From Endothia cerciana (Eukaryota > Ascomycota > Sordariomycetes > Diaporthales > Cryphonectriaceae): a stretch of 64,000 nt of DNA. The stretch lies in the NCBI GenBank assembly GCA_026119935.1, contig JALRMH010000060.1, forward strand, positions 1 through 64,000, in the 5' to 3' direction. Below the pieces are notes generated by a model, which searched no databases, had not been told where the DNA came from, and saw only the letters and a list, made by a program, of their open reading frames with translations. A program made the translations under genes and the position numbers. Shown piece by piece: positions 10,821-21,227 of the stretch (positions are counted from its first letter, which is position 1; every line of letters starts with the position of its first letter).

Positions 10821-11344
10821 CTGACATTTGATTTGGGTATTGGGCGGCAGACCAGTCCCGCAAGCGCGGCACCCTCGAGTCCGACCTCCTCCTCTCGACC
10901 TTCGCCGCCGCCCGGCTGCCCGACATGACCCCGGCGCAGATGCGCGAGTACGACCTCTTCCTCGACGAGAACGACTGGGACATCTACTACTGGGCGACGC
11001 AGCCCACCACCGAGGCCCCCGCCCCCCCCCCCTCTTCCTCCTCCTCCTCCTCCCCGCCAGGCACCCCAGCGGCGGGCCTGCAGAGCTCGGAGCCGTACCT
11101 GGGCACCCAGGGCGCCGGCGGCGCCGGGCCGGTGGCGCCCGCCAAGGGCGAGTGGGCGCAGACGGTGGGGACCTTCAGGCCCGCGTTCCGGCCCGTGCCG
11201 GCGCGGTGGAGGGACAGCGAGGTGCTGGGGCTGCTGAGGGCCCACGTCAAGCAGCGGAGCGCGGCCGGTGTCCTGGGCAACGGGCGGGAGACGGAGACGG
11301 CGGAGGGCATGGCCTTTATGCCCCCGCTGGGGGAGAGGAAGTGA
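10388..11344 (+). CDS. SDH5: Succinate dehydrogenase assembly factor 2, mitochondrial (SDHAF2/Sdh5)
   Basis: SDHAF2 promotes covalent FAD attachment to the flavoprotein subunit of complex II in the mitochondrial matrix. Exons: 10388-10631 and 10851-11344 (245 residues). The N-terminus is rich in Arg/Ala with almost no acids before residue ~44, a likely presequence. The conserved core reads RLTYQSRKRGTLESDLLLS across the splice junction and then DENDWDIYYWATQ, the signature of the family. It is longer than the ~160-residue yeast protein because a Pro/Ser/Gly-rich insertion follows the core (seven consecutive Ser from a (TCC)n tract, about residues 141-147). The 219-bp intron contains a (GT)n(GA)n microsatellite. 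Bases around its donor are duplicated at the left edge of the window. Confidence 0.95.
10761..10819. repeat. (GT)13(GA)n compound microsatellite in the SDHAF2 intron
   Basis: About 13 GT units switch directly to GA units with one A interruption. The repeat occupies the 3' half of the intron, ending about 30 bases before the acceptor. Confidence 0.95.
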
Positions 11345-11858
11345 AAGGGGGGTGGCTCGGGTGTGTGCTAGGGAGGGAGAACATTTGCGGCCAACAGGTA
11401 GACCGCGCTGTGCGTGCGACGCGGGTGCCCTACAGGACCGGTCCTTGGGGACCTATGCGGACTGTCAAAGTACATATTGGTCATGGGATCCGTGTAAACA
11501 AAATGTTAGATAGGACTATCATGTCCAGCCGTTGCTCTCTCTTCCACTGGGTATTCAGGGGCAGGTGTCTACGACAACCTTGAAATCCGTACTCGTTCAC
11601 TCGGGCTCTCTGACAACACCAGGAGACCCCCCCTTCCGCGCTCCACGTCCATTCAATGGTAGGTATCCTGATGATCTCGATGCAAAAGACACGGTCAACC
11701 TTTGCACGGAGACTTCTAACCGAGCCTTGTCATATCCGTCGTCATATTCATTCGGAACGAGCTCCTGCTCGAAACAGACAAAACGCTGAGGTTGAAAGGC
11801 GTCGCCTTTCCAAACTGTGCAAACAAGTCCGTAGGCAGCTCGGACCTCAAGGGCATCA
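11345..11858. other. Convergent intergenic SDHAF2/DSN1
   Basis: Shared 3' flank of two convergent genes, 514 bp. No gene or strong repeat is seen. Confidence 0.5.
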
Positions 11859-13641
11859 TCACCCTCCGTTCTCGGGTAGAATTCTGCCCAGGCTCCTCAG
11901 CACCTCCATCACGGGCATCTCTTTCGTCCCTGCAGCCTCCCGTTCTTTCTCTTCCCGCTCTTTCAACCTCTTCGAGCCGAGGGCCAGGATCTTGTCCGCC
12001 TGCTTCCCTGCCGTCACCACCCTCAGATCCATCTTGTGCATGCTGTCTGCCAGGCTGTCCACTTTGAGTTCGACGACAGACTGGAGCGCCTGAAGACGTG
12101 ACCTCGTGGCAGACTTGAGATGTGCGAAAGACGAGGACGACTCCGTCAGGGACTCGAGCATCTTGGCTTCCTCTGCGTCGAGAAGCGAGGACTCGGGTAA
12201 GGGCGGCGCCCTCTTCGGGTCGACGTCTGGCGGGTATAGTGGCAGGACCTGGGGCAAGGGTGTCTGGAGCGCTCGCCACGACTTGCGCGTTTCTTTTAAC
12301 CTGTGCAGCTGTAAGCATCATCATAGTATATATATCACCAAAAGGGCAATGTGACCAACCGTTTTATCCGCGCTTCCAATGCGGCAGTTCTCTGCTCGTG
12401 GTCCACATTGACTGGATTGGGCTTGACCACCACCGGTCTCTTCGCTTTGGCAGTAGAAGACGGCTCGTCTTCTCTGCTGAACCAGTCCGAGAACTCCGAC
12501 CTCGACCCAAAATCCTTGAGCAGCTGGTCTTGGATCGCACGAGCTGTGTTGCCATTTTCAGCCCATGTACTTGTAGAAGAATAGTGCCCCCTGGACAAAC
12601 TCACCTCCCAAAACAGCATTTGCCCCGGTGGTTCCGTGCTTGGGCTTCTCACTAAGAGCCCTTTCACCACACCACGTGAGCAACTGCTTCATCCGCCGCG
12701 GCTCGCTGAGACCCTCCGCCTCGATGTGCTTGAAGAACTCAGACGGGTCGACCTCCCGATGCGGGATGGCGCTGTGTCCGCTCTCGATCAGTGAGCTCGC
12801 CCGCCGCCCGCGCATGCTCATGCTGCTCCTTCGGCCGCCGCCCGCCCCCGCGCCTCCTTTCTTACGGAACTCTTTATTGCGGTTGTTGATCGGCGTGTCG
12901 GAGAATGGGAGCGCTATCTTGGTCACGTTCGGGTCCTTTTCGAGGGTCTTGTCGACGTTCTCGGGGGTTGCTTGCACGTCATGTTCGTCGTCCTCAGCCT
13001 GTGCTAGCTGCTGCTTGCGCGATGTCCTGCGGCTGGTCTTCCTGGCACCTCCGTCCTTGGTGGACTTGGTCCTGTTCGTCCGGCTGGCGGCTGGCGTCTT
13101 GTCATCGTGCTCCTCCTCGGCGAGATCCACCGTAGAACTCCTTGTCCTCCGCGCAGGTCGCTTCTTAGACACATTTACTGGTTTGTCCTGCGCAGGCGGT
13201 GACGAGTCAAGCTTCCTGCGCTGCGGCCGTCTCGACGTAGTCGCCGGGGCCTCCTCGTCCTTCTGCGGCGGCGGCGGCGGCGGCGACGCGGCGCGTTTCT
13301 TTCCCGTGCTCGGCCTTCCCCTCGGCTTCTTCAACGGAGGCGCTGGCGCAGGTTCAGGTTCTGGCGCGGGCGGGTGCGGAGCTTTGGAAGATGCCGTCTT
13401 TTCCTTCCCCGTCTTTTGCCTCTTCGAACCGCGCGTGAATAGGAAGTCACCATCTTGCTCGTCGTACGTTGCCGCCGCTGCAGGTGGCAACTTGGTGTCA
13501 GCCTGTTCCTCATACTGGGTCAATTGTCCCGCGGGCTGTCCTATACATACCCGCAAGGCGTTTGCTCTTCCGGCGCGACTCGGGCTGGCTGCTCATGCTC
13601 AATGCTTGTAGAGGCTGGCGAACCTGTACGACGGTCGTCAT
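11859..13641 (-). CDS. DSN1: Kinetochore protein Dsn1/Mis13 (MIND/Mis12 complex)
   Basis: Dsn1 is a subunit of the Mis12/MIND complex, which links the inner kinetochore to Ndc80 and Spc105. Exons (minus): 13641-13551, 13477-12605, 12543-12360, 12300-11859 (529 residues). The N-terminal ~200 residues are a basic Pro/Ser/Lys-rich tail. The family signature follows as RRSSMSMRGRRASSLIESG and then HREVDPSEFFKHIEAEGL and MKQLLTWCGERAL. The RRSS and RRAS serines resemble the Aurora B sites known in Dsn1. The C-terminal exon is helical (coiled-coil heptads in AKMLESLTESSSSFAHLKSA). Intron 1 has a well-placed CTGAC branch site before CTGCAG; intron 3 uses a less usual GTTGGT donor. The gene is convergent with SDHAF2. 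A second in-frame Met at residue 16 is an alternative start. Confidence 0.92.
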
Positions 13642-14985
13642 TGATGGTCTCGCGAGGGCGCGCGCGCATTCGAGCTGGACGAGGTCAGACCGGGGTGCTA
13701 CTACCCGCGACAAGGACCGTAGGGGCAGTCGTCGCGTTCGAGCCTCGTTGTTGGGTCGGTCGGCTGCTGGACAGCACAGGAAGACACGACAGCAACCTGC
13801 CCCTCGCGCCGCCTGCTGCACCCTAGCAGTCCAAGACGCGTCGGATTCGGCGAATCGGCCCTCGGCAGGTCGTCCAGATGAGATGAATCTGCAGCATGCA
13901 GAGCCGGTGTTTCTGCGCGTTCACTAATTGATGCTGAGTCCGCTCGCGACGTTCCCGTTGGGCGCAAGAGTTGTTGTTGTGGGTACGTGTGGAAGAAAAG
14001 TCATTGCGAGCGAAGGCAGATGCTTGCTTGACTTGCTTGCCGCGAGAATGGGGATGAGGCCCCGTCTCCCGCCCAATTTGTTTACTGCGACAAACAACGC
14101 GCTAGTCCTGTTCGGGTGGCCCTGCTCCCTTTGGGGGGGGGGGGGTGTACCAGCGCCCCAAGGGTGACCTGCGACCACTTCCTTGCTCGACACTCTCCCT
14201 GGCCGCTCTCTGTTGTAAAGGACTGGTATACATGCGCACCACTCACTGTTTAAGTCGGTTTTTACTTCAGGCACATAGATACCCTCATTGGATCTCGAGG
14301 TTTATGCTGCCAAAGCCGATCAATCTGAGTGGCCAATCAGTCTCATCTGCAGCGGGATCTCTCATCCCGCCTCCGGTAGCGGTTCAGTCTAAATAGTCAA
14401 CGTTCGTGGAGCAGGTAAGGGAGCGTGGTGAGAGACAGATACTAGATTATGTAGTGCTACAAACAGAAAACCCCCCTCGAGACGGGGATGCATTGCTGCT
14501 CGCGCTGATGCATCCCGAGGAGTTCGGGTAGATTGCTGCATTGCCATCTACCTTGGTGCATACCGATGGCAATGAATCAGAAAGAATGACACCAAGACGT
14601 GCCATGTGGACGAGATCGTAACCTGTGCCTTTCCGTCATGACCAGTACTGGAAACCCAGTCAGAGTTTCCCCATGACTCCTCGACACGACGCCTCCCAAG
14701 AATCCCAAGAGAAGTCAGTCCAGAACGCCGCAGTTTTTGCCGTGTATATGCTCTTGGACCGTAAAAGTAAACTCCGTGTTTTCCCCACCACCCTATTGAT
14801 GACCGCCCCATATGCGTACAGCCGGAATTCTGAAAATGCAGGATGAGCTATGCCACGGGAAGAATATTGTACAACCATCAGAGTGAGTTCCCGTGGCGGG
14901 GGCTCGGCTGCTCCCAATGTTGCGGCATGAGGCTCGCTGGGTCAACAGTGTCGCCCTGATCAGAAAAGGCGCCGGGTTCGCCCTC
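13642..14985. other. DSN1 promoter side and ATF1 3' flank
   Basis: 1.3 kb with DSN1 upstream sequence at the left and the 3' region of the bZIP gene at the right. It includes a run of about 12 G (14128-14139) and a short imperfect inverted repeat around 14495-14520 (gatgcattgctgc and gctgatgcatc). No gene is supported. Confidence 0.45.
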
Positions 14986-16705
14986 CTAAGAATAACGCCG
15001 ATCGCCTCCCTGAGCGGGAATCATCTGGTGGCTGGCCATGGGCGCGCCCATCCCGTAGGGGTTGAGCTGGGTATTGTACGCATCCATACTGCCCATGTAG
15101 GGCGGCTGTATGCCGCCTTGTGACTGCGTCACGGGGCAGTCCTTGTGCGCCAGGAGTAATGTCTTCAGATTGACAACCTCCTCACGGAGTGCAGCAATCT
15201 GCTGCGAAAGCTGGTCGTTCTCCTGTTGGTAGACATCAACCTTGTTCTGGAGATTGGCCAGCCACTGCTTCTTTCTCTGACGGCACTTGAGCGCAGCAAC
15301 CCTACCAGGGGGTTAGCATTCTGTGCGCGTCATACGGGTGTGTATCACTCACCGATTACGCTCCAGGAAGTTCTTGCGCTTCTCCTCTTCGGTCATCTTG
15401 TGCTTTGGCTTGTCTGTACCGTTCTCGTCGTGGCCGTCCTCATCGCCAGGGTCCTCTGACCCGTTTGATGAGATGACGCTGCCAGCGGTCTTTGGCTTCT
15501 TGCTCGCAGGGGCCTTGGCCGGGGCTTCTTCAGCCTTTCGTCTACCATTGGCCGACGCGGCTCCAGCACCTGAGCCACGTTTACCCTTACCACGTGTGTT
15601 TGGACGTGCCTGCTCGCTGCCCTCTGACTGGTCACTTGCGGCTTCACTGCCGCCACGCAAGTTCCCTCCGGCACGAGGCGCGTTGCCATTAACATGGGCG
15701 TCGGGATGCTGCACGGCTGGAGCGGGATGGCCGTGAGTAGCTGGCTGCGGCGGCAAGGGATACTGACTCTGCTGCTGGACACCATTGCGACCCTGCGCCA
15801 ACATAAATAAGCCGTTGGCGGCATCGCTGTCATGGTTGTCAAAGGGTGTCGACTTCATCTCAGTCTTGATCCCAGAAGCGCCGTTCACCTCTTGGGGCTG
15901 CGAGGTGGCGGGCAGTTGCTGGGCCTGTTGTTCCCGCTGCTCGGCCGCAGCTCTCATGGCAGTCCGGTGGAAGTCAACCGTGCCAGGTGTCACTCCACCT
16001 CCGAGGTTGAACAGTGCAGCTGTGTTCGGGCTCGGAACGCCAGTAGGGAACATGGAACCACTGCCACCAGGCGTCAGCCCGGTCCTGAGTGAGGACTCAT
16101 TGGGCGTTGGGAAGCCACCGCGGGCGAACTGGTCACTGAAGTAGTCGGCCTGTGGTGCAGAGAGCATGGCCGGGCTGAGAGGGCCGGTCCTCAGGGAACC
16201 ACCGCCCCAGTTGAAGGGCGTAGTGCCGGTACCGGGTAGTAGCGACGAGGGCGATGTGATGGAAGCAACAGGCGGCAGCTTGGTACCACCGGGCGTCTCT
16301 GGGGCGGCGTTGGCACCCAGGTTCGGGTCACCGCTTCCACCAAAGGACCTCTCAAAGGGGTTTGGCTCTTGGTTCAGCGACGCAGCATTCGGCAGGGTGA
16401 AGTAGTCGGACGGGGTGTCCTTTGGTTGGCCGGGTCGAGGAGGAGGTGCGAGCGGTTTGGCGGCATCGGCGGGAGGCTCTGTCTTCGCGATAATCTCTGA
16501 TTGCTCCTTGCTGTCGGAGACTGCATCTACATGATAGGTGGTTGAGTGTTGGCGATGATGTTTGTTTGCAAGACTTGACGACAACAGGTCACGCTACATT
16601 GGGATGGGAAAGGGTGGGGGGGGGGGGGGGCGCGTATTACTAACCTAGTCGAGGTGCCGCAGCGTTGATGCTTTTGGGCGACTTAGTGTCGCTATCACGA
16701 GCCAT
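14986..16705 (-). CDS. atfA: bZIP stress transcription factor, Atf1/AtfA type
   Basis: Atf1/AtfA acts in the nucleus downstream of the Hog1/Sty1/SakA MAP kinase in osmotic, oxidative and conidial stress responses. Exons (minus): 16705-16645, 16526-15353, 15301-14986 (516 residues). The N-terminal activation region has the motif DYFTLPNAASLNQEPNPFE near residues 60-78 (the osmotic-stress region of the family) and then DYFSDQF and FPTPNESSLRTGLTPGGSGS. Many SP/TP sites would suit MAP-kinase phosphorylation. The basic region, split by intron 2, reads NFLERNRVAALKCRQRKKQW near residues 407-426. A leucine zipper with the AALREEVVNLKTLLLAH segment follows. The bZIP junction is exact (CG|GGTTGCT), which confirms the 51-bp intron. 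CRE-like elements lie upstream (see separate entries). Confidence 0.95.
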
Positions 16706-16773
16706 TGTGGTACTGGGTTGGGGGTGAGACCCGGAAGATCAATGACGATGACACAATAGGGCGGGTTGGGCGT

Positions 16774-16780
16774 TGACGTA
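16774..16780 (+). promoter_or_regulatory. CRE-half-like site upstream of the bZIP gene
   Basis: TGACGTA lies 69 bases upstream of the bZIP start codon. It matches the core recognised by ATF/CREB-type factors. The position is seen in the sequence; binding is inference. Confidence 0.35.
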
Positions 16781-17082
16781 GAAAATGGGGGTGGGTTGAC
16801 ACGCTGGGGAAGCGAAAGTTTAAGATGGCCTCATTAGGTCACGCTCAAATTCTCCCTCCCGTGCAAGACCAAGACCGAAGCGTGGCACAAGGGCGATTGG
16901 CAGCTAGGAGACTCGAAAATCGACGTAGCGGTGTTCAGAGTGTCCGCCCGACTGGCCTGGCTCGAGCGAGGCGTGGGAGGATGGTGACGACAAATGCCGG
17001 GGGTACGGTCGAGGCGATGTGCAGTTGCAGTGGTGCTGTGAGCCTCGATGGAGAGAGTTGAGAGGAAGAAGGAAAAAAACAA

Positions 17083-17110
17083 GACGTCACGGATTTTGGG
17101 GCGATGACGT
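17083..17110. promoter_or_regulatory. Paired CRE-like sites upstream of the bZIP gene
   Basis: GACGTCAC at 17083-17090 (a 7/8 CRE) and TGACGT at 17105-17110 lie about 380-405 bases upstream of the bZIP start. Two such sites in 28 bases suggest that the factor may regulate its own gene. This is inference. Confidence 0.4.
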
Positions 17111-17908
17111 GGTGTGGGCAGTGGGTTGAATAAATGGAACAAGCCCACACCTGCAGATAGCAGGCACTAACAGCTGCCGGGCAAGAACCAGACGTGATCA
17201 CGCTAAGCAGCTCGGTTAGGGAGACAGCATACAGCGTTTTACCCCTTGACAGGCCAGGCAAAGTAGAGTGACATGGCAGGTATGTAATCCGCGTGCGCGA
17301 CGGAAGGGGGATGGAGGAAGAAAAAAAATGTCTTGCCTCATTACAAAGCAGGGAGGGTGAAGAGGTATGCGATTTGCAGTCTGCTCCCCAGGCTTTGTCG
17401 AGAATCCTCTTGACGACGGGATGAAGATCAGACTAATTTGATCGAGATTTGTGTACTGTACTATGACAAAACCGTTCTCTTGATCACTCTTTGCGGAAGG
17501 ACGATCGTGACTGTAGCCAGCAGGTCGCGCGGCCTATCTAAGATGGAGGATTTACTCCGAGATCGAACCAGGATTTCCAACAGTCCCAGTTCTCTCACAC
17601 CTGCGGATTTCGTATTCCTTTTCTCAGTCTTCCAGAGGTATGTATGGTATCCTGGGGGTTTGGGGGGGGGGGGGGGAAGGGACTGCCAGTTGCCAGGTGG
17701 ACGGGTGGCTACCAGCACCAGCCTCTGCAAGAAGGCTGCGTGGTCCTTCTGAACACTCCTTTTTCGCTGGCTAGAAGTAGTGGTACATGGCCAAGTATCC
17801 AGACAGTACGAACACAACCCGTCCGTACCAACCCCCCCCCCCCCATACATCTCTGGTGTCGACCTCACCACACACAACCACTACCATACCTAGTGAGTTC
17901 CATGCGCC

Positions 17909-18056
17909 AGACACACATACACACATACACACATACACACACACACACATACATACACACATACACACATACACACATACACACATACACACATACACAC
18001 ATACACACATACATACATACATACATATCATACATACATACATCCACACACACACA
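17909..18056. repeat. (CACATACA)n microsatellite, about 148 bp
   Basis: A long tract of mixed CACATACA, CATA and CA units. It creates spurious open frames on both strands (His/Thr- and Val/Cys-rich) which are not genes. Confidence 0.97.
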
Positions 18057-20153
18057 GACAGTAGTACCCCAGATGAGTTGTCCGTCGCCTTGGTTTGGTC
18101 GCATGACGGCCGCGCGACACCGTTCGAGACCTTGATCATAACAAGTCGCGCAGGCGCGCGTCCGTCAATCAACGGCGGTTGTCTTTGTCCTCAGCAAATG
18201 GGATCTCACAAAGCTAAGTCGATCGTCGATGGTCGGAAACCGCCTGCAAGAGGCGCATAGTCCTCGACCGTACGTGGTAGGAGATCACCGCGCCGCGCCG
18301 CATCTTGTCGTCCGCCAGCAGGTCGAAAAGACGGACACGAACGGGCCTAACAGGCCAGACAACAGATTAAATGCCAGACTCTTGGAAGACCTGGTGGCAC
18401 TCCCTGGAACGCTTGGGCCGGTCTGGTGCTTTTCCTCATCAACTGATTCGGCAGACAACCCCACTTCTGCAAGTTCACGGCAGCCAACCCGGAGCCTAGT
18501 CTCCTCGCGAAGGTAAATTGCGTTAGGCGCTAGAGCCACCAGCAGGGCCTGCCACCTTCCATGCAGGGGTCGAGAGGACTGATCTCTTCATTCGACGAGA
18601 TCTCCTCCTCAAGGCCGCTCACCGTCCATCCGTTCTTTCCACGACCTGCAGCTTGTGTTTCTGCCCTCTCCCCGCTGCAACCCCATCATCGTCCTTGGTG
18701 GCTAGGCGTCCTGTAGTCTCCAAGGACAGGACGGGCTTTCGGTGGTCCTGATTCGAGTTCACATTTTATGGGCGGGAGGGCGAGGACAATGCGAGACGGA
18801 AGGAGGATTGGGAGGGCTGGGGCCTGGCCTCGCACTGTATGGAAACTTCCCGAGGCCACACGACACATCCCTGGCCTATGACGCAAGCACCTCACACCCT
18901 TTCACACGCTGGCCCGCTGGCCGCTTCTGTGTGCATTTTCTTCCCAGGTTATTTTTTGGGGGGGGGGGGGGTTAAGCTGGGGGAAGCTGGGGGGAGCTAG
19001 GGCTCGCTCCCCTTGGGGCGGGTCAGGCCAGAGCAAAGCCGCGATGCACAAAGTGAAGGGGGGGAAGATGGACCACGATACACACACACCAAGACGGCCA
19101 CACTCCTTTGAAAGCGCGGGACCTTAGCATAGATCTGCAACGTTAACGGCATCGTAGCCCGCCAGGTCACCCTTGACGTCCACGTTATTAGACTTCCGGG
19201 ACTGGAATGGGGCTATTCCCACCGGTCAGCGTCTGAATGAATGTCGGGTCGCGTCTCCCAAAAGCAACGTGAGGGCCTCACCCTCCCTCGGCGCTCTTGG
19301 CCTGGCTGCAGCGGCACAGTCTTCCAGAGCGGCCATGGCTTCTCATGAACTCCCGGGTAGGAGGCTCTCGAGGGCCTAGACCTACATGTAGTTTGTTTGG
19401 ACCTGCCTACGCTCTTGGCCTGGCGCAGGCCCCGACGGGGCTTGACACCCCGTCACAGACCAACCTCAGGGTCGAACAGCTCATCCTCAAGCTGTGAACC
19501 CCCAGCAGACCTTACCGCCGGCCTCGAGCAGCCGTAGGGCTGCACAGGTCACACTGGATCAGATGCGTTGAAGGTTCAGACGCGCTTACGAGGGTCAAGG
19601 CACGTGGGAATTCCTCGAGTTCACGACGTCATCGCCAGAGCCACATTGCGGCTCTGTTTCTAAGCTGCATGCACCAAAGTTTAGATCCCGTTCCTGACAT
19701 GTCAGAATCGAGCGCAAATTGTGGGCTGACACCCATCGCGTCGCGCTCTGCGACAACTTATCGAGGTTGCCTCGGAGGATCAACATCACGCACTGAAGCA
19801 AGCATGGACCTCTGAACCAGCGGGCAACGCGGAGCGATACGCTATTCGAGGAGCCTGAAGTTGCCATCTGAAGCATTGGGCGGCGATAAGCCTTTTCCCT
19901 GGAACGCCCAACATTCCTGGCAGCGGCTTGGTAGTCGAGTCCAGCGTCATCGGCACAGATACGCCCGAAGATGTCCTCTCGAGGCTTGAATGCGCTTGTC
20001 GTTGCTACCGTCCACCCACACCCCTCGATGCGACAGGCGTGGGGCATCCTTCATGATCCCGCAAGTCGGCCAGACCGCCAACCGTGCAGCGGTGAGGGGA
20101 TTGCTGATGATGAAGCCCCCCCCCCCTCCCCTGGTCCCCTGAACGTGTGGGCT

Positions 20154-21227
20154 CTACAAGCGAGTTGCCTGGTCCTCTCTCGCAATCCTGAAGCCATGTC
20201 TGGGCGCATGGACCCTGACTGCGGGCGAACCCTCCACCTCAGCCCTAGTCTCAAACACAATCTCCTCCTCGTCTAGACTCACGAGGACCCCAGAGTCCTT
20301 GTGCGTCGTTCCAGTGTCTGTTGGCCAAACGACAACTCTCTCACCTTGCTGCAGGCCCAACGCCTGGACGATCGGCTCGCCCTCCTGGATCTGCCCATCC
20401 TTCTCGAAGAACGGAGAGCCGATGATGGTCTGCGTGGCCTCCACGCCTCGTATGGTAGGGACCTTCCCTAACTTCGCCGCAGCTGCGGAGACCGCCTTAT
20501 CGAACCTTTCTATCCACGCAAACACCTTGGGAAACTGCCTCTCCGACAGCTGATCCGCCGGCAGCGCGCCCGGCATCCCCCTCAGCCAGTGCAGCAGCCA
20601 TACAGCCTCGATGTCCGCGAGACTCGGCCCGTCCGTCTTCAATAGCCAGTCCCGCCCGTCCGCGAGCAGAGACGTCTCCAACAGTTCAAATACGCCGCGC
20701 ATGTTGGCAACGGCCTCGGCTCTTGCCGCCGGCGGCGGCGGGCCAAATTTCACCCCAGGGACGAAGTCCGCGCGGTCCTTGAGCCAGGCCTTGTCTTCGA
20801 ACACGGGCGCCTGCGGTGGGATCAGCATCGCTGCCCAGAGGAACGGCCCCGCCCCGACGATGAGGGCTTCGAGGAGGCGCTCGATGGCGCGGTGCTCGCC
20901 CGCTGCCGCGCCGAGCTTCGGACCGGGAGCGGGAAGGGCCTCGAGTTTTCGGATGATGAGGCGGGTGTCGAGGTAGACGTCTCGGCCGATGGAGAGGATG
21001 GGAATGCGACGGTATTTGATCCCTAATGCTGCGATGTCCGGCCGTGGCATTATATGCGGTTGTTCCTTCAGACTGTCAGCAGGTCATGCAAGCCGCCGCG
21101 GTGTCTGGTTCCTGCTCCTCACTGTTTGCTTATACGGGATACCACGTAGTTGCAGGTACCATGCTATCCTCTTCGCGAAGGGGGAGAGCTTGTACCGGTA
21201 GAGGATAATGGGGTGCTCTGACGACAT
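20154..21227 (-). CDS. Glutathione S-transferase-fold protein
   Basis: Exons (minus): 21227-21123 and 21065-20154 (338 residues). The thioredoxin-like N-terminal domain starts ILYRYKLSPFAKRIAWYLQL with the S15-P16-F17 motif at the usual catalytic/glutathione position. Across the intron follow IMPRPDIAALGIKYRRIP (with the cis-Pro region) and IGRDVYLDTRLIIRKLEA, typical of fungal GST-like proteins. Residues ~85-250 form the helical C-terminal domain. About 80 further residues (from VQALGLQQGERVVVWPTD) form an extra fungal C-terminal module of unknown function. The 57-bp intron ends at TCTGAAG, an unusual purine-rich acceptor, but this is the only junction that keeps both halves in frame. The substrate is unknown: the protein may act in detoxification or as a non-catalytic GST relative. 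Confidence 0.88.

Larger units (their letters stand above)
16706..20153. other. 3.4-kb non-coding region upstream of the bZIP gene
   Basis: It holds the bZIP promoter (nearest ~700 bp), G or C runs at about 17662-17676, 17829-17844 and 18958-18971, and the TACA/CA microsatellite. Reading frames present are short or arise from the repeats. From ~18.1 to 20.1 kb I see no supportable gene; relics too decayed to recognise remain possible. Confidence 0.45.

Noticed and set aside
17550..17620. Reverse-strand GGTTCGATC resembling a tRNA T-loop
   Set aside because: The flanking T-stem does not pair and no acceptor stem is found.
17771..18172. Open frames with Val/Cys or His/Thr repeats on both strands
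   Set aside because: They arise from the TACA/CA microsatellite; no start context, domain or bias supports a gene.
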